DNA of 64,000 nt from Rhodospirillales bacterium (GTDB lineage Bacteria > Pseudomonadota > Alphaproteobacteria > Rhodospirillales > Shumkoniaceae): assembly GCA_014859895.1 (NCBI GenBank), contig JACZKS010000090.1:62001-126000 (forward strand). The letters are read 5' to 3'. The notes below the pieces were generated by a model. It was not told where the DNA came from and did no database searches. It saw only the letters and a program-made list of their open reading frames with translations. Position 1 is the first letter of the stretch. The number at the start of each line of letters is the position of its first letter. Both the position numbers and the translations under genes were made by a program. Below are positions 1 to 9,455 of the stretch, one piece after another.

Positions 1-11
1 TGATAATAATA

Positions 12-50
12 GAAAAGCCCCGGCGGACATCACGTTCGCCGGGGCTTTTC
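12..50. terminator. Strong hairpin terminator closing the dgoD/IlvD operon
   Basis: A perfect 14-bp inverted repeat (12-25 with 37-50) encloses an 11-base loop that can pair further by G-U pairs. The stem ends in AAAA on one side and TTTT on the other, so it can act as an intrinsic terminator in both directions. It lies 11 bases beyond the stop codon of the minus-strand dehydratase gene. Whatever lies left of the window may share it. Confidence 0.85.
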
Positions 51-60
51 CTATGATGAT

Positions 61-2217
61 CTAGGCGTCGAGTAGCCGGCGGGTGGCGCGGCGATCGACG
101 GCCAGCGGCACCACGCCGCGGGCGGCATCGGTGACGCCGTCCATGAGGTTGCAGGCGGCGATGTCGAGCAGCCTGTCCTCCATGCGGGCCTGGCGTTCGG
201 CGAACAGCGGCGCGCGGCCGGGGTCGGCGGCGGGGTCGAGCGGCTTCTCCTCGCCGCCGAGGAAGGTGGCACGCTCCAGCAGGTCGATGCGCGCCGAGCT
301 CAGGTTCAGACGCAGGACGTCGCCGTCATGCAGATAGCCGATGCCGCCGCCGTCGAAGGCCTCGGGCACCGTGTGGCCGATGCAGGCGCCCTTGGTGACC
401 CCGGAATAGCGGCCGTCGGTCATCAGAATCGACGAGCTTTCGAGGATGCGATGGTGGCGCAGGTTCTGGCTGGGTGCGAACATCTCGGGCATGCCGTAGG
501 CGCGCGGCCCCTGCCCGGCAATGATGAAGGCGAAGGACAGCCAGCCCTTTTCCAGCATGCTCTTGTGATCGGCGTCCGGGTTGCCGCCGTTGCGCGTGAC
601 CACCGCACGGATGAGGGCGGCATCCAGCCCCTCGGTCCGCCCGAGGTGCTCGACGAGGTCGGAGCGCGCGAAGTCGGCGTTGCAGGCGGCTTCGTTCTCG
701 TAATAGCGCACCACGAAGACATGATCGTCGAAGTGATCGTAAAGGGCGTCCGACATGCCCGAAACCTTGACCACCGCGTTGTCGAAGAAGCTGCCGGTCA
801 GCACTTCCACGCCCGAGCGGGGCCTGATCGGCCGCGTGCGGATGACGGCGCGATCGCCCAGCGTGGGATCGACCGGGACGGTCAGATCCTTGATGCGATC
901 CCCCCAGGTGCCACCGGTGACGGTCGGGGCGTCAAGATCCATGGCGGCGCCGAGGTCGGTGAGCACGCGATACAGGCTTTCCATGCCGCGGTGCTGGCCG
1001 GCCGCGAACTGCTGGGCCAGCGCGAAGGTGTCGCGGCCCTCGGTCAGGGAATGGGCGAAGATTTCATGCACCGGGGTTTCCTGGCGGACGCGGCGGTAGT
1101 CCTGGATGGTCACGTCGAAGCCGGCGTGACGCATGATCATCGGCAGGTGCAGCAGGATGTTGGAAGACGACCCGGTGGCGTTGTGGATACGAACCAGGTT
1201 GGCGAAGTTGCGCCGAAGGATCTCGCTTACCCGGAATGCCGGCTTGTTGAGCAGGCCGAACAGCGAGTCGACGCCGCTCATGACCGCCTCGTCGCTCGGC
1301 AGGTCGGTCAGCAGTTCCAGTTCCGGCGGCACCAGGCCGAAGGCGGCCAGCAGCGTGCGCGACGAGTTGCCGGTGCCGTTGAAGGCGCAAACGCCGCCCT
1401 TCGTGTGGCAGGTGGCGCCGGCCAGTTCGTCGAGCAGGCGCCGCTTGGTCGCGGCATCGACAAGGCCAAGGTTGAGCGCCCGCTCCAACTGCCCGGCGAA
1501 GGCCTCGTCCGAGGAGCATTGGAGGATGTAGTGCATGTTCTCCTCGATGTCCTCGGCCAAATCGGCGTGGCCGGCGGCGCGGGCCGACTCGCCGACGCCG
1601 CGCAGGGCCTTGGCGGTGGCGGCGGGGATGGTGCCGCCCTTCAGCACGTGGGCCGGGGCGAACAGCGCCCATACCGGCGCCTGGTTGCCGCGATGGGCGC
1701 GCGCCACGTCGGCGGCGGCCAAGCCGGCCAGCACCGCCGACGGCGACTTGTCGCAGCCGGCCAGCACATAGGCGGCGTGATAGCTGTGGCCCTCGAAATT
1801 GACGTTGACGATGGCCGCGGTCTGATTGCGCGAAGCCAGTGAATAGCTCTGGCCGATATTGTTCTGGGCGGTGCCGTCGCAGATCACCGGAAACGAGAAG
1901 GTGAACGGCACGCCGCCGTTCTGCCAAACGCGCGCCGCCGCCATCAGGATATGGTCGCGATCCAGCAGATGGGCCGGATGGTCGAGGCTGCCGGCGATGA
2001 TGGCGATGCGCGGCTTGTCGTCGCGCAGGCGGGTCACCACCTCGGCCATGGTCACCTCGTCGAGCTTGGCCAGTGGGCTGTTGGCGGACAGACGTTCGCC
2101 GGCGTCGGCCAGCAGCTTGAGCACGGTGATCGGCTCGTTGGCCAGACCCTGGATGCAATCGCGATAGGGATTGTGGGCTTCGTCGATAACGAAGGGGAAG
2201 TTCGGACGTTCTACCAT
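61..2217 (-). CDS. IlvD/Edd-family dehydratase, long divergent form (sugar-acid dehydratase?)
   Basis: Member of the IlvD/Edd iron-sulfur dehydratase superfamily, whose enzymes remove water from dihydroxy acids or sugar acids to give 2-keto-3-deoxy acids. Seen in the 718-residue protein: GGVPF around 101-105, a CDG motif at 113, the cluster motif GCDKS (C155), a Cys-rich block with C270 and C277, a GSSSN segment like the family GGSTN, and TDGRYSG near the C-terminus. It is longer than the usual 550-620 residues. The first cluster cysteine of the family (normally in a P-C-N context) appears to be replaced by P-A-H at about 81-83. The ATG at 2217 overlaps the stop of dgoD by 7 bases; longer in-frame extensions run through dgoD and are not credible. 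Context implies sugar-acid breakdown. The exact substrate is unknown. Confidence 0.8.
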   Translation of the reverse strand: MVERPNFPFVIDEAHNPYRDCIQGLANEPITVLKLLADAGERLSANSPLAKLDEVTMAEVVTRLRDDKPRIAIIAGSLDHPAHLLDRDHILMAAARVWQNGGVPFTFSFPVICDGTAQNNIGQSYSLASRNQTAAIVNVNFEGHSYHAAYVLAGCDKSPSAVLAGLAAADVARAHRGNQAPVWALFAPAHVLKGGTIPAATAKALRGVGESARAAGHADLAEDIEENMHYILQCSSDEAFAGQLERALNLGLVDAATKRRLLDELAGATCHTKGGVCAFNGTGNSSRTLLAAFGLVPPELELLTDLPSDEAVMSGVDSLFGLLNKPAFRVSEILRRNFANLVRIHNATGSSSNILLHLPMIMRHAGFDVTIQDYRRVRQETPVHEIFAHSLTEGRDTFALAQQFAAGQHRGMESLYRVLTDLGAAMDLDAPTVTGGTWGDRIKDLTVPVDPTLGDRAVIRTRPIRPRSGVEVLTGSFFDNAVVKVSGMSDALYDHFDDHVFVVRYYENEAACNADFARSDLVEHLGRTEGLDAALIRAVVTRNGGNPDADHKSMLEKGWLSFAFIIAGQGPRAYGMPEMFAPSQNLRHHRILESSSILMTDGRYSGVTKGACIGHTVPEAFDGGGIGYLHDGDVLRLNLSSARIDLLERATFLGGEEKPLDPAADPGRAPLFAERQARMEDRLLDIAACNLMDGVTDAARGVVPLAVDRRATRRLLDA

Positions 2218-3359
2218 TCGGCAATGCTCCCGTCGGTGTGCCGCCATATGGGGTTGCGCCAGCGATGGCCTTGGGCGGCGCGCTCGATGACGAACTCCTC
2301 GTTGATTTCCACCCCCAGGCCGGGGCCGGTCGGCGCGGCGATGTAGCCGTCGACGATCTTCAAGGGCTCGGGGTCGATCAGATAGTCCAGGACGTCGTTG
2401 CCGACGTTGTAATGGATGCCCATGGACTGTTCCTGGATGAAGGCGTTGTGCGACACGAAGTCGACGTGCAGCGAGGCGGCCAGGGTCAGCGGGCCCAGCG
2501 GGCAGTGCGGGGCCAGGGCGACGTCGTAGGTCTCGGCCAGGGTGGCGATCTTGCGGATCTCGGTGATGCCGCCGCAATGGCTGATGTCGGGCTGCACGAT
2601 GTCGACCGCCCCGGATTCCAGGATGGGACGGAACTGGCTGCGGTGGAACAGTCGCTCGCCGGTGGCGATGGGATAGCCCAGGCCCTGTGTGATGTGTGGC
2701 AGGACGTGAAGGTTCTCCGGCAGCACCGGCTCCTCGACGAACATCGGATGAAAGGGCTCCAGTTCGCGCAGCAGCGCCTTGGCCATCGGCCGGTGCACGC
2801 GGCCGTGGAAGTCGATGGCGATGCCGACGTCGGGGCCGACGGCGGCACGCGCCTCGGCGACGCGAGCGACGGCATCGTCGATCTTGCCGTGGCTGTCGAC
2901 GATGGCGAGTTCGGGCGTGCCGTTCATCTTGAAGGCGGTGAATCCCTTGGCGACGACTTCCTTGGCCTGGCGGCCGACGTCGGCCGGCCTGTCGCCGCCG
3001 ATCCAGCAGTACATGCGCATGCGCTCGCGCACCTGGCCGCCCAGCAGGTCATGGACCGGGGTGTTCAGGACCTTGCCCTTGATGTCCCACAGCGCCTGGT
3101 CGATGCCCGAGATGGCCGACATCAGGATGGGGCCGCCCCGATAGAATCCGCCGCGATAGAGCATCTGCCAGATGTCTTCGATGCGCCGCGGATCATGGCC
3201 GATCAGAAGGTCGGCCAGTTCACCGACGGCAGCCTCGACGGTGGCGGCGCGGCCCTCGATGACCGGCTCTCCCCAGCCGGCCACCCCCTCGTCGGTTTCG
3301 ATCTTCAGGAAAAGCCAGCGGGGTGGAACCTGCCAAGTCTTGAGACGGGTAATCTTCAT
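2211..3359 (-). CDS. dgoD: D-galactonate dehydratase
   Basis: Enolase-superfamily enzyme that dehydrates D-galactonate to 2-dehydro-3-deoxy-D-galactonate in the De Ley-Doudoroff pathway; cytoplasmic and Mg-dependent. The 382-residue length equals that of Escherichia coli DgoD as I recall it. The family residues fall at the expected places: D183 and H185 (DFHGR), E209 (VEEP), E235 (TGER) and H285 (APHCPLGP). The ATG at 3359 follows a GAGGAAG ribosome site; a TTG one codon upstream is less likely. It sits between a TRAP transporter and a second dehydratase in one operon. No dgoK or dgoA homologue is in view, so the rest of the pathway must be elsewhere. Closely related sugar acids remain possible substrates. 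Confidence 0.9.
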   Translation of the reverse strand: MKITRLKTWQVPPRWLFLKIETDEGVAGWGEPVIEGRAATVEAAVGELADLLIGHDPRRIEDIWQMLYRGGFYRGGPILMSAISGIDQALWDIKGKVLNTPVHDLLGGQVRERMRMYCWIGGDRPADVGRQAKEVVAKGFTAFKMNGTPELAIVDSHGKIDDAVARVAEARAAVGPDVGIAIDFHGRVHRPMAKALLRELEPFHPMFVEEPVLPENLHVLPHITQGLGYPIATGERLFHRSQFRPILESGAVDIVQPDISHCGGITEIRKIATLAETYDVALAPHCPLGPLTLAASLHVDFVSHNAFIQEQSMGIHYNVGNDVLDYLIDPEPLKIVDGYIAAPTGPGLGVEINEEFVIERAAQGHRWRNPIWRHTDGSIAEW

Positions 3360-3369
3360 CAACGCTTCC

Positions 3370-4695
3370 TCAGTCCAGCATCCACAGGGCGATGTTCGGG
3401 TACGCCAGCATCGTCGCCAGCACCATGAGCTGCATGACGATGAACGGCAGCAGCGAGCTGAAAATATCCTTGAGCGAGATCTCCGGCGGCGCCACCCCCT
3501 TCAGATAAAAGGCGGCGGGTCCGAATGGCGGGCTCAGGAACGATACCTGCATGTTGACCGCGAACAGGATGCCGAACCAGATGGGGTCGAAGCCGAGCTG
3601 GGTAACGATCGGCAGGAAGATCGGCAGCGTCAGCATGGCGATGCCGATCCAGTCTAGGAACAGGCCCAGCACGATCAGGATGAACATCATCACCAGGATG
3701 ATGACGATTGGCGCCGCTTCGATGCCCAGGATCGTCGAGGACACGAATCGGTTACCGCCCATCAGATTGTAGACGCCGACCAGGATGGCGGCGCCGATGC
3801 CGATCCAGATGATCATGCCGCAGGTGTCCATGGTCTGGACCACCGCTTCCTGAATCAGCCTGATGCTGAACTCACGCCGAATGGCGATGGCGGCCAGCAC
3901 CCCGAACACGCCCATGGCGGCGGCCTCGGTCACGCTGGCGATACCGGCGTAGATGGTGCCCAACACCATGAAGGCGATGCCGGCCGGCAGCACGATGGAT
4001 TTGAGCGCCTCGATCTTGCGGGCCCGCTTTTCGTCGTCGGGAATGGGCGGCAGTGGCGGTGCCAGCTTGGGATCGATCAGGCATCGGACCAGCACGTAGA
4101 TGGCATAGAGGGATGCCAGCATCAGGCCCGGTGTTATGGCCGCGACGAACAGGTCGGCGATCGAGACGCTGGCGATCAGACCATAGATGATGAGCACGAT
4201 GGACGGCGGAATCATGGTGCCAAGCGAGCCGCCGGCGCAAACCACGCCGATGGCGATCTTGCGGTCGTAGCCGAGGCGCAGCATTTGCGGCAGCGCCAGG
4301 ATGCCGAGCAGCACGATCTCGCCGCCGATGATGCCGGACATGGCGGCCAGCAAAACCGCGACCGCCAGAGTTTGCAGGGCGACGCCACCGGGAAGCCGGC
4401 CGGCGAGCACTCTCATGCCTGCAAACAGGTCCTTGGCTATCCCTGAGCGATCGAGCAGGCTGGCCATGAAGACGAACATCGGCACGGCGACCAGCGAGTA
4501 TTCGGTGATGAAGCCATAGATGCGGCTGGTGACCAAAGGCAGGGCATTCGGTCCGAACCAGCCGAAGGTAAACACAAGGGCGACCAGGCCGGTAACGAAG
4601 GCCAGCGGCAGGCCGGTAAGCAGCAGCGCGAAAATGCTGCCGACCAGGACGTAGGTGCCCGTCTCGATGCCGAGCGCGTTGAGGCCCAATCCCAT
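3370..4695 (-). CDS. TRAP transporter large permease, DctM type
   Basis: Large membrane subunit of a tripartite ATP-independent periplasmic transporter, carrying the solute through the inner membrane with the sodium or proton gradient. The 441-residue protein is almost wholly hydrophobic with about 12 membrane segments and has DctM signatures such as SGSTxG-like [11 protein letters not shown] and a C-terminal [14 protein letters not shown] stretch. The ATG at 4695 lies one base after the stop of the small permease, with a GGGAG ribosome site inside the previous gene. It belongs to the operon with dgoD, which suggests a sugar-acid such as galactonate as cargo. Substrate is inferred from neighbours only. 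Confidence 0.93.
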   Translation of the reverse strand: MGLGLNALGIETGTYVLVGSIFALLLTGLPLAFVTGLVALVFTFGWFGPNALPLVTSRIYGFITEYSLVAVPMFVFMASLLDRSGIAKDLFAGMRVLAGRLPGGVALQTLAVAVLLAAMSGIIGGEIVLLGILALPQMLRLGYDRKIAIGVVCAGGSLGTMIPPSIVLIIYGLIASVSIADLFVAAITPGLMLASLYAIYVLVRCLIDPKLAPPLPPIPDDEKRARKIEALKSIVLPAGIAFMVLGTIYAGIASVTEAAAMGVFGVLAAIAIRREFSIRLIQEAVVQTMDTCGMIIWIGIGAAILVGVYNLMGGNRFVSSTILGIEAAPIVIILVMMFILIVLGLFLDWIGIAMLTLPIFLPIVTQLGFDPIWFGILFAVNMQVSFLSPPFGPAAFYLKGVAPPEISLKDIFSSLLPFIVMQLMVLATMLAYPNIALWMLD

Positions 4696-4696
4696 G

Positions 4697-5320
4697 TCAG
4701 TTGCTCCCCCGCGCGGTTTCGGGCTTGCCAGCCTGTTGGCGGCCACGCAGCGCCTGCACGAGGTGCAGCACCGACTGCATTGCCATGATGGCCAGCGCGA
4801 CCAGGATGACCCCCTTGGTCATGGACGGGAACGGCGGGTTCCAACTGGTGCCCGAACGTTCCAGCGTCCAGCCGCCAAGCGGATCGGCGACCGAGCGGTA
4901 GAACATCGTATAGGCGGCATAGCTCATGCCGAGCGTGAATCCCACCGTAAGAATGCCGTTGAGAACGTCGAGCCATCGCCGCCATTTGGGCGAAACCGCG
5001 TCGTAGATGATGCGCACGCGGATGTGCCGGTCCCGGGCCATCGCGCCGGCGCCGCCCAACGCGAACAGGACGGCGATCAAGAAGATCACCATCTCGTGCA
5101 CCCAGGACGTCGGCGAATCGAACACATAGCGCGAGATCACCTCGAGCACGCTGATGACCATGGCGATCAACACCAGCCAGGCGACGACCCTGGAGTAACG
5201 GTCAACGACGGCGTCGAGACGGGTGCGGATGTGGCCTGGTTCACCGCGGGCTACCGGCTGCGCAATGACGGACGGTTCGATCGGCGGTGGGGCGGAAGGC
5301 GGGGGGGTATCGGTAGGCAT
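4697..5320 (-). CDS. TRAP transporter small permease, DctQ type
   Basis: Small membrane subunit of the TRAP transporter, which partners the DctM subunit and helps dock the binding protein. 207 residues, about four membrane helices. The motif SWVHEM between helices 1 and 2 and the charged RDRHIRV segment are typical of DctQ. A proline-rich cytoplasmic N-terminus of about 45 residues precedes the first helix. The ATG at 5320 was chosen because AAGGAG lies seven bases upstream; a start 12 codons earlier lacks such a site. One base separates it from the large permease gene. Confidence 0.9.
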   Translation of the reverse strand: MPTDTPPPSAPPPIEPSVIAQPVARGEPGHIRTRLDAVVDRYSRVVAWLVLIAMVISVLEVISRYVFDSPTSWVHEMVIFLIAVLFALGGAGAMARDRHIRVRIIYDAVSPKWRRWLDVLNGILTVGFTLGMSYAAYTMFYRSVADPLGGWTLERSGTSWNPPFPSMTKGVILVALAIMAMQSVLHLVQALRGRQQAGKPETARGSN

Positions 5321-5401
5321 GAGACGCTCCTTGCGTCGTGGGCCGGCGCCTGACAAGCGGATGGGCGCAGGCGATGGAAAATCGCCCGCGCCCCTCGGTC
5401 T

Positions 5402-6427
5402 CTACATCAGGTTGCGTTCGGTAAGAAACTTGACGGCGGCGTCGTAGACCTTCTGGGTCATCTCGTTCTTCGCCGCCCAGACCTTCCACTCCTGCTGGGC
5501 AATCTGGCGGAACTTGGCCCGTTCCTCGGGCGCCATATTGATCAGTTCGATGCTGGCGTCCTTCTTGGCTGCCTGGATCGCTTCCAGGTCGAGCTTCTTG
5601 AGATTGAACACCAGGTCATAGGCCAGCTTGTCGACCGAAACCTTGAGGATGGTCTTCAGATCCTCGGGCAGCTTGTCCCAAATCGCCTTGTTGATGGACA
5701 CGTCGACCATCGGCAGGCTGTGGAAGCCCGGATAGCTGGGATAGCGGGCGAACTTGTGGAAGCCCTGGGCGTGGTTGGTGGCGAACACCGTGTAGTCGGC
5801 GGCGTCGATCACGCCTTTCTCGAGACCGGTGTAGACCTCGGAGCCGGGCAGGTTCACCGGCGCGGCGCCGGCCTTCTGGAAGATGTCGTAGACCATGCCT
5901 TCGGGGGCCCGGACTTTCAGGCCCTTGAGATCGGCGACGGTGCGGATCGGCTTCTTGGTGACGAAGGCCTCGAGGCCGGTGGCCGCGGAGCCGATCAGGT
6001 GGACGCCGTAGGGCTCGACCAGCTGATTGTACAGATCATCGCCGCCGCCGTACTTCATGAACTCCAGGAACTCCAGCGGGTCGCCCCAGGCGCCGACCAG
6101 GTTGCCCAGCATCGAGAACGCCGGATTGCGGCCGGAGAAGTAGCTGGGATCGGTCAGGTGGCCCTGCAGGATGCCCGAACTGACGGCATCCAGAGTTTGA
6201 TTGTGCGGAACGACGGCGCCGGTCGGCAGGATGTCGATCTTGATGCGGCCGTTCGACATTTTGCCGACTTCGGCGGCCCAGCCCTGCTTGATCTTGAACT
6301 GCGGCTCACCAGCGGTTTCCGAGGTCTGGAACGACCATTCGAATTCGGCGGCGGCCGCACTTCCGGCCATCAGGCCGAAGACGGCGGCGGCCGCGCCGAG
6401 GGAACGAAGAAGACGGGAAACGGTCAT
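5402..6427 (-). CDS. TRAP transporter periplasmic substrate-binding protein, DctP type
   Basis: Periplasmic binding protein that captures the solute and hands it to the DctQM membrane pair encoded downstream. 341 residues with a Sec signal peptide of about 26 residues ending in SAAAA. The mature part has the DctP-family fold signatures, including the conserved Arg region KGLKVRAPEG that usually binds the substrate carboxylate. The start at 6427 follows an AGGAGG ribosome site. The order P-Q-M followed by dgoD points to a sugar-acid cargo. The regulator gene upstream is read in the same direction with a 67-base gap. Confidence 0.93.
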   Translation of the reverse strand: MTVSRLLRSLGAAAAVFGLMAGSAAAAEFEWSFQTSETAGEPQFKIKQGWAAEVGKMSNGRIKIDILPTGAVVPHNQTLDAVSSGILQGHLTDPSYFSGRNPAFSMLGNLVGAWGDPLEFLEFMKYGGGDDLYNQLVEPYGVHLIGSAATGLEAFVTKKPIRTVADLKGLKVRAPEGMVYDIFQKAGAAPVNLPGSEVYTGLEKGVIDAADYTVFATNHAQGFHKFARYPSYPGFHSLPMVDVSINKAIWDKLPEDLKTILKVSVDKLAYDLVFNLKKLDLEAIQAAKKDASIELINMAPEERAKFRQIAQQEWKVWAAKNEMTQKVYDAAVKFLTERNLM

Positions 6428-6494
6428 AGAATTCCTCCTGTTGTGGGGTTTTTGGTGTATCGGAGCCGGCGTTGTCGCCCTGGGGGCGCCGAAC

Positions 6495-7283
6495 TCAGGT
6501 CTTCTCCAGCGATCGTGGAAGAAGGTCGGTGTCGTCACCGCTCCGAAGGCCAAGGTCGAGGCCGGTGCGCTCCATGACGCTGACGGCGGCGTCGAAGGCG
6601 GCTTCCGGCTGGCGGAGACGAATGCATTCCATCAGCTTGCGGTGGCGCTCCAGGCTGTCGCGCAGTTCCTCGGCGGTATCATTGCTCTTGCGGATGACCA
6701 AAAGGATCGACGGCCGCAGGATATGGGCCAACTGCGCCCACACCAGGTTGTGCGTGGCGCGATAGATGGCGGCGTGGAATTCGACGTCGGAAATGCTGAA
6801 CTCCGGCAGGTCCAGCGCGCTCTTGGCACCGTCCGTCCCTTCCAGCGCCCGTTCCATGGCCAGAAACGCCTCTTCCACGTTCGCCAGGTCGCGGGCGGTG
6901 GCGCGCCGCGCCGCCAGCGCCGCGATGAACGGCTCGGTGGATCGCCGAAACTCATAGATTTCGCGAAGGAATTCGGGGTGCGGGTTGGCGTACTGGCTCA
7001 TCCAGCCGGTGACCATGGGGTCGAGCACGTTCCAATCACGGTATTCGGTGACGACGGTCCCCTGCCCACTCTGCCGGCGGACGATGCCCAATGAGACCAG
7101 CGTTTGAAGGCCGCTGCGTACCGAGGCGCGGCTGACGCGGAAGGCGTCGACCAGATCGACTTCCTTGGGAAGCAGATCGCCGGGCCGATAGGCCCCGGAA
7201 AACAGGTCGCTGGCCAGCCGCGTGGCGACCTTGTAGCCGAGGTCGTGTGGCACGTTGGATGTAGGAAGCGTCCCGGAAGCCAT
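6495..7283 (-). CDS. GntR/FadR-family regulator, DgoR-like
   Basis: Predicted repressor of the galactonate-type operon that it precedes. 262 residues: an N-terminal winged helix (about residues 15-80) and an all-helical FCD ligand domain with metal-type histidines. The linker has a WNVLDPxVxxW stretch resembling the WNYLDTDVLQW of E. coli DgoR, which supports a sugar-acid effector. The ATG at 7283 gives a DgoR-like length; an in-frame ATG at 7316 would add 11 residues. Upstream DNA holds two operator-like palindromes, so autoregulation is plausible. Confidence 0.88.
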   Translation of the reverse strand: MASGTLPTSNVPHDLGYKVATRLASDLFSGAYRPGDLLPKEVDLVDAFRVSRASVRSGLQTLVSLGIVRRQSGQGTVVTEYRDWNVLDPMVTGWMSQYANPHPEFLREIYEFRRSTEPFIAALAARRATARDLANVEEAFLAMERALEGTDGAKSALDLPEFSISDVEFHAAIYRATHNLVWAQLAHILRPSILLVIRKSNDTAEELRDSLERHRKLMECIRLRQPEAAFDAAVSVMERTGLDLGLRSGDDTDLLPRSLEKT

Positions 7284-7296
7284 TGCCTTGGTTCTT

Positions 7297-7331
7297 ATCA
7301 GGTCTGATTGCAGCATAGTCTTTGTCAGACA
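7297..7331. promoter_or_regulatory. Candidate GntR-family operators
   Basis: Two short perfect palindromes lie just upstream of the GntR gene: ATCAG-GT-CTGAT at 7297-7308 and TGTC-A-GACA at 7323-7331. FadR/GntR proteins often bind sites built around TNGTCNGACNA, which the second site resembles. This is inferred from symmetry and position only; no binding data are implied. Confidence 0.4.
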
Positions 7332-7406
7332 TGAAGGCAAGAAGGTAAGATATGCGATCAACCAGATCAGATGGATGGCGCGCGCAATTTTGTGGAGCTC
7401 GACGGC

Positions 7407-8309
7407 TTAACCGAAGTCGCGGATCAGATGATCGCGGAGGATCGTGACGAAGTCGTCGACCAGCCGAGAGCGTGGCCGCCAAGCGGCAAGGACGACGGAG
7501 AATTCATAGGGAATGCGGGGCCGGAACGGGAGCACCACCAGCCCCGCCTCCCCTGCCTCGCGCACCGCGAATGGGTCGACCACCGAAATGCCGAGGCCGC
7601 GGGATACGAAGATGCAGGCGGTCGCCGCGTAGCGTACCTCGATGCGGTCGTTGCAATGGACGTTGGCGGCCTCCATGACCTTGTGGATTTGATGGCGCAA
7701 CAGGCTGCTCGATCCCAGGCGGATGAAGTCGTTGCCTTCCAGGTCGCGGACGTGAACCTCGTCCCGGCGGGCCAGCGGATGGCCTTTCGGCACCACGCAG
7801 ACCGCTTCGGTCGGCGGCAACGGCCGCACCTCCACCCCGGGATGCGGCATCGGCGCGTAGGCGAGGCCGATGTCGTACTGGTGGCGCGACACCAGATCGA
7901 TGATGTTGACCGAACTGTCCTCGTGAAGGGTCACCGAGGCGTTGGGATGCTCGTCCAGGAAACAGCGAACCAGGGACGACAGGTAGCCAACGGCCAAGTT
8001 GGGCATGGCGGCCACCCGAAGCATTCCCGTGTTGACGCCACGTATGGCGGCAGCGGTTTCGCGGATCTTCTCGTTGCCGATGAACATGCGCTCCACCTCG
8101 ATGTTGAGCAGAAGCGCTTCCTCGTTCGGCGTGATGCGGGCGCCGGCGCGCTTGAACAGGGTGAGGTCGAGGTCGCGTTCGAGGTCGCGAATCAGCCGGC
8201 TGACGGCGGGTTGCGAAATGTTCAGCATCTCGCCGGCGCCGGTCATGCTGCCGGTCAGGATAACCGCGCGAAATGCCTCAATTTGTCGCATGTTGATGGG
8301 TTTGGCCAT
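7407..8309 (-). CDS. LysR-family transcriptional regulator
   Basis: 300-residue LysR-type activator or repressor. An N-terminal helix-turn-helix (about 5-64, with GSMTGAGEMLNISQPAVSR-like spacing) is followed by a two-lobed effector domain. It is divergent from the D-2-hydroxyacid dehydrogenase gene at 8435, the usual LysR layout, with a 125-base AT-rich gap holding a good promoter. The effector is probably a metabolite of the island to its right. It is tail-to-head with the GntR gene but not obviously co-regulated with it. Confidence 0.92.
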   Translation of the reverse strand: MAKPINMRQIEAFRAVILTGSMTGAGEMLNISQPAVSRLIRDLERDLDLTLFKRAGARITPNEEALLLNIEVERMFIGNEKIRETAAAIRGVNTGMLRVAAMPNLAVGYLSSLVRCFLDEHPNASVTLHEDSSVNIIDLVSRHQYDIGLAYAPMPHPGVEVRPLPPTEAVCVVPKGHPLARRDEVHVRDLEGNDFIRLGSSSLLRHQIHKVMEAANVHCNDRIEVRYAATACIFVSRGLGISVVDPFAVREAGEAGLVVLPFRPRIPYEFSVVLAAWRPRSRLVDDFVTILRDHLIRDFG

Positions 8310-8365
8310 GATCCCCGTCCAATGGGCGCCTAAAAATCGTGCGGTACGTCCATCTAGTATAACAT

Positions 8366-8404
8366 TTATATATAATTGAACATAAATAAGCGTTCTATTA
8401 TTCT
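8366..8404 (+). promoter_or_regulatory. Promoter and LysR-type site for the catabolic operon
   Basis: TTGAAC (8376-8381) and TATTCT (8399-8404) are separated by exactly 17 bases, a good sigma-70 promoter for the plus-strand operon starting at 8435. Directly upstream is the palindrome TTATATATAA (8366-8375), in the place where LysR proteins bind. The whole gap is strikingly AT-rich compared with its surroundings. Confidence 0.55.
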
Positions 8405-8434
8405 GATAAAAGTTTCTCGCTAGGAGGCCCAGAC

Positions 8435-9409
8435 ATGGCCATCTGCCTTTTAATCCAACCCATCCACGAGGCGGGCGTTGCGCTCCTGCACCAAGCGGGC
8501 CTTGAGGTCCGCCGGGCCTCCGCCTTCGACATGGATACCGTGGCCGCCGAGATCGTCGATGCCGATGCCGCCATTTGCCGCAACGCCGGGCTCAACGCCA
8601 AGGCCATGAAGGCGGCGGCCAGGTTGAAGGTGCTGGGCAACCACGGCATCGGCGTCGATCCGGTCGACGTCGGCTATGCCACCGAAATTGGCCTGCCGAT
8701 CGTCTTCACGCCCTATGCCAACGTGCAGTCGGTGGCCGAGCACACCATCCTGCAGATGCTGGCGATCTCCAAGCGCGTGCGCGAGGCCGACGCCGCCGTC
8801 CGAGCCGGAAACTACGACATGCGCTATACCGGCGAGTTCCACGAACTGTCCGGCAAGACGCTGGCGCTCATCGGCTTTGGCCGTACCGGCCGCTATACGG
8901 CGAGGATCGCCCGGCACGGATTTTCGATGCGGGTGGTTGCCTACGACCCTTACGTCGAGGACGCCGTTCTCAAGGAGGAAGGCGTGGAGCGGGCCACCGA
9001 CCTGGCCGCCTTGCTGGGCGAGGCCGACGTCGTCTCGCTGCACCTGCAACTGACGCCGGAGACCCGGGGCCTGATGAACCGCCAGCGGCTGGCCCAAATG
9101 AAGCGCGGCGCCATGCTGGTCAATACCAGCCGAGGCGGACTGGTCGACGCCGACGCCCTGATCGAGGCCGTCGTCAGTGAACGGCTGGCGGGCGCCGCCA
9201 TGGACGTCTTCGACAAGGAACCGCCGCCGGCCGACCACCCCTTCTTCAAGGTCGAACGCATCCTGTTGTCGCCACACATCGCCGGCGCCACCCGCGAATG
9301 CCTGGAGCGTACCGCCGTGCAGACGGCCGCCCAGGTCGTCGAGGTCCTGCAAGGCAAACGTCCCGCCCACCTCGTCAATCCCACGGTATGGGAGCGCCGT
9401 CGACGCTGA
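8435..9409 (+). CDS. D-isomer-specific 2-hydroxyacid dehydrogenase
   Basis: NAD(P)-dependent oxidoreductase that interconverts 2-oxo acids and D-2-hydroxy acids (hydroxypyruvate/glyoxylate reductase or SerA-like catalytic domain). 324 residues, without the regulatory ACT domain of long SerA. Seen: nucleotide-binding GFGRTG (147-152), the substrate/catalytic triad R233 (TSRGG), E262 (DKEP) and H281 (SPHIAG). An AGGAGG ribosome site precedes the ATG. It is the first gene of a plus-strand operon with a TAXI transporter, an aldolase and hydrolases, so it may act on the oxo acid released by the aldolase. Substrate not deducible. Confidence 0.92.
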   Translation: MAICLLIQPIHEAGVALLHQAGLEVRRASAFDMDTVAAEIVDADAAICRNAGLNAKAMKAAARLKVLGNHGIGVDPVDVGYATEIGLPIVFTPYANVQSVAEHTILQMLAISKRVREADAAVRAGNYDMRYTGEFHELSGKTLALIGFGRTGRYTARIARHGFSMRVVAYDPYVEDAVLKEEGVERATDLAALLGEADVVSLHLQLTPETRGLMNRQRLAQMKRGAMLVNTSRGGLVDADALIEAVVSERLAGAAMDVFDKEPPPADHPFFKVERILLSPHIAGATRECLERTAVQTAAQVVEVLQGKRPAHLVNPTVWERRRR

Positions 9410-9455
9410 GTCTCCCCGCCCTCCCCCTCATGTCTCGGAAAAGAGGATTGCAACG

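Noticed and set aside
328..1842. Open frame of 504 codons on the plus strand opposite the IlvD/Edd gene
   Set aside because: Antisense to a clear family member in GC-rich DNA; composition and lack of any motif show it is a shadow.
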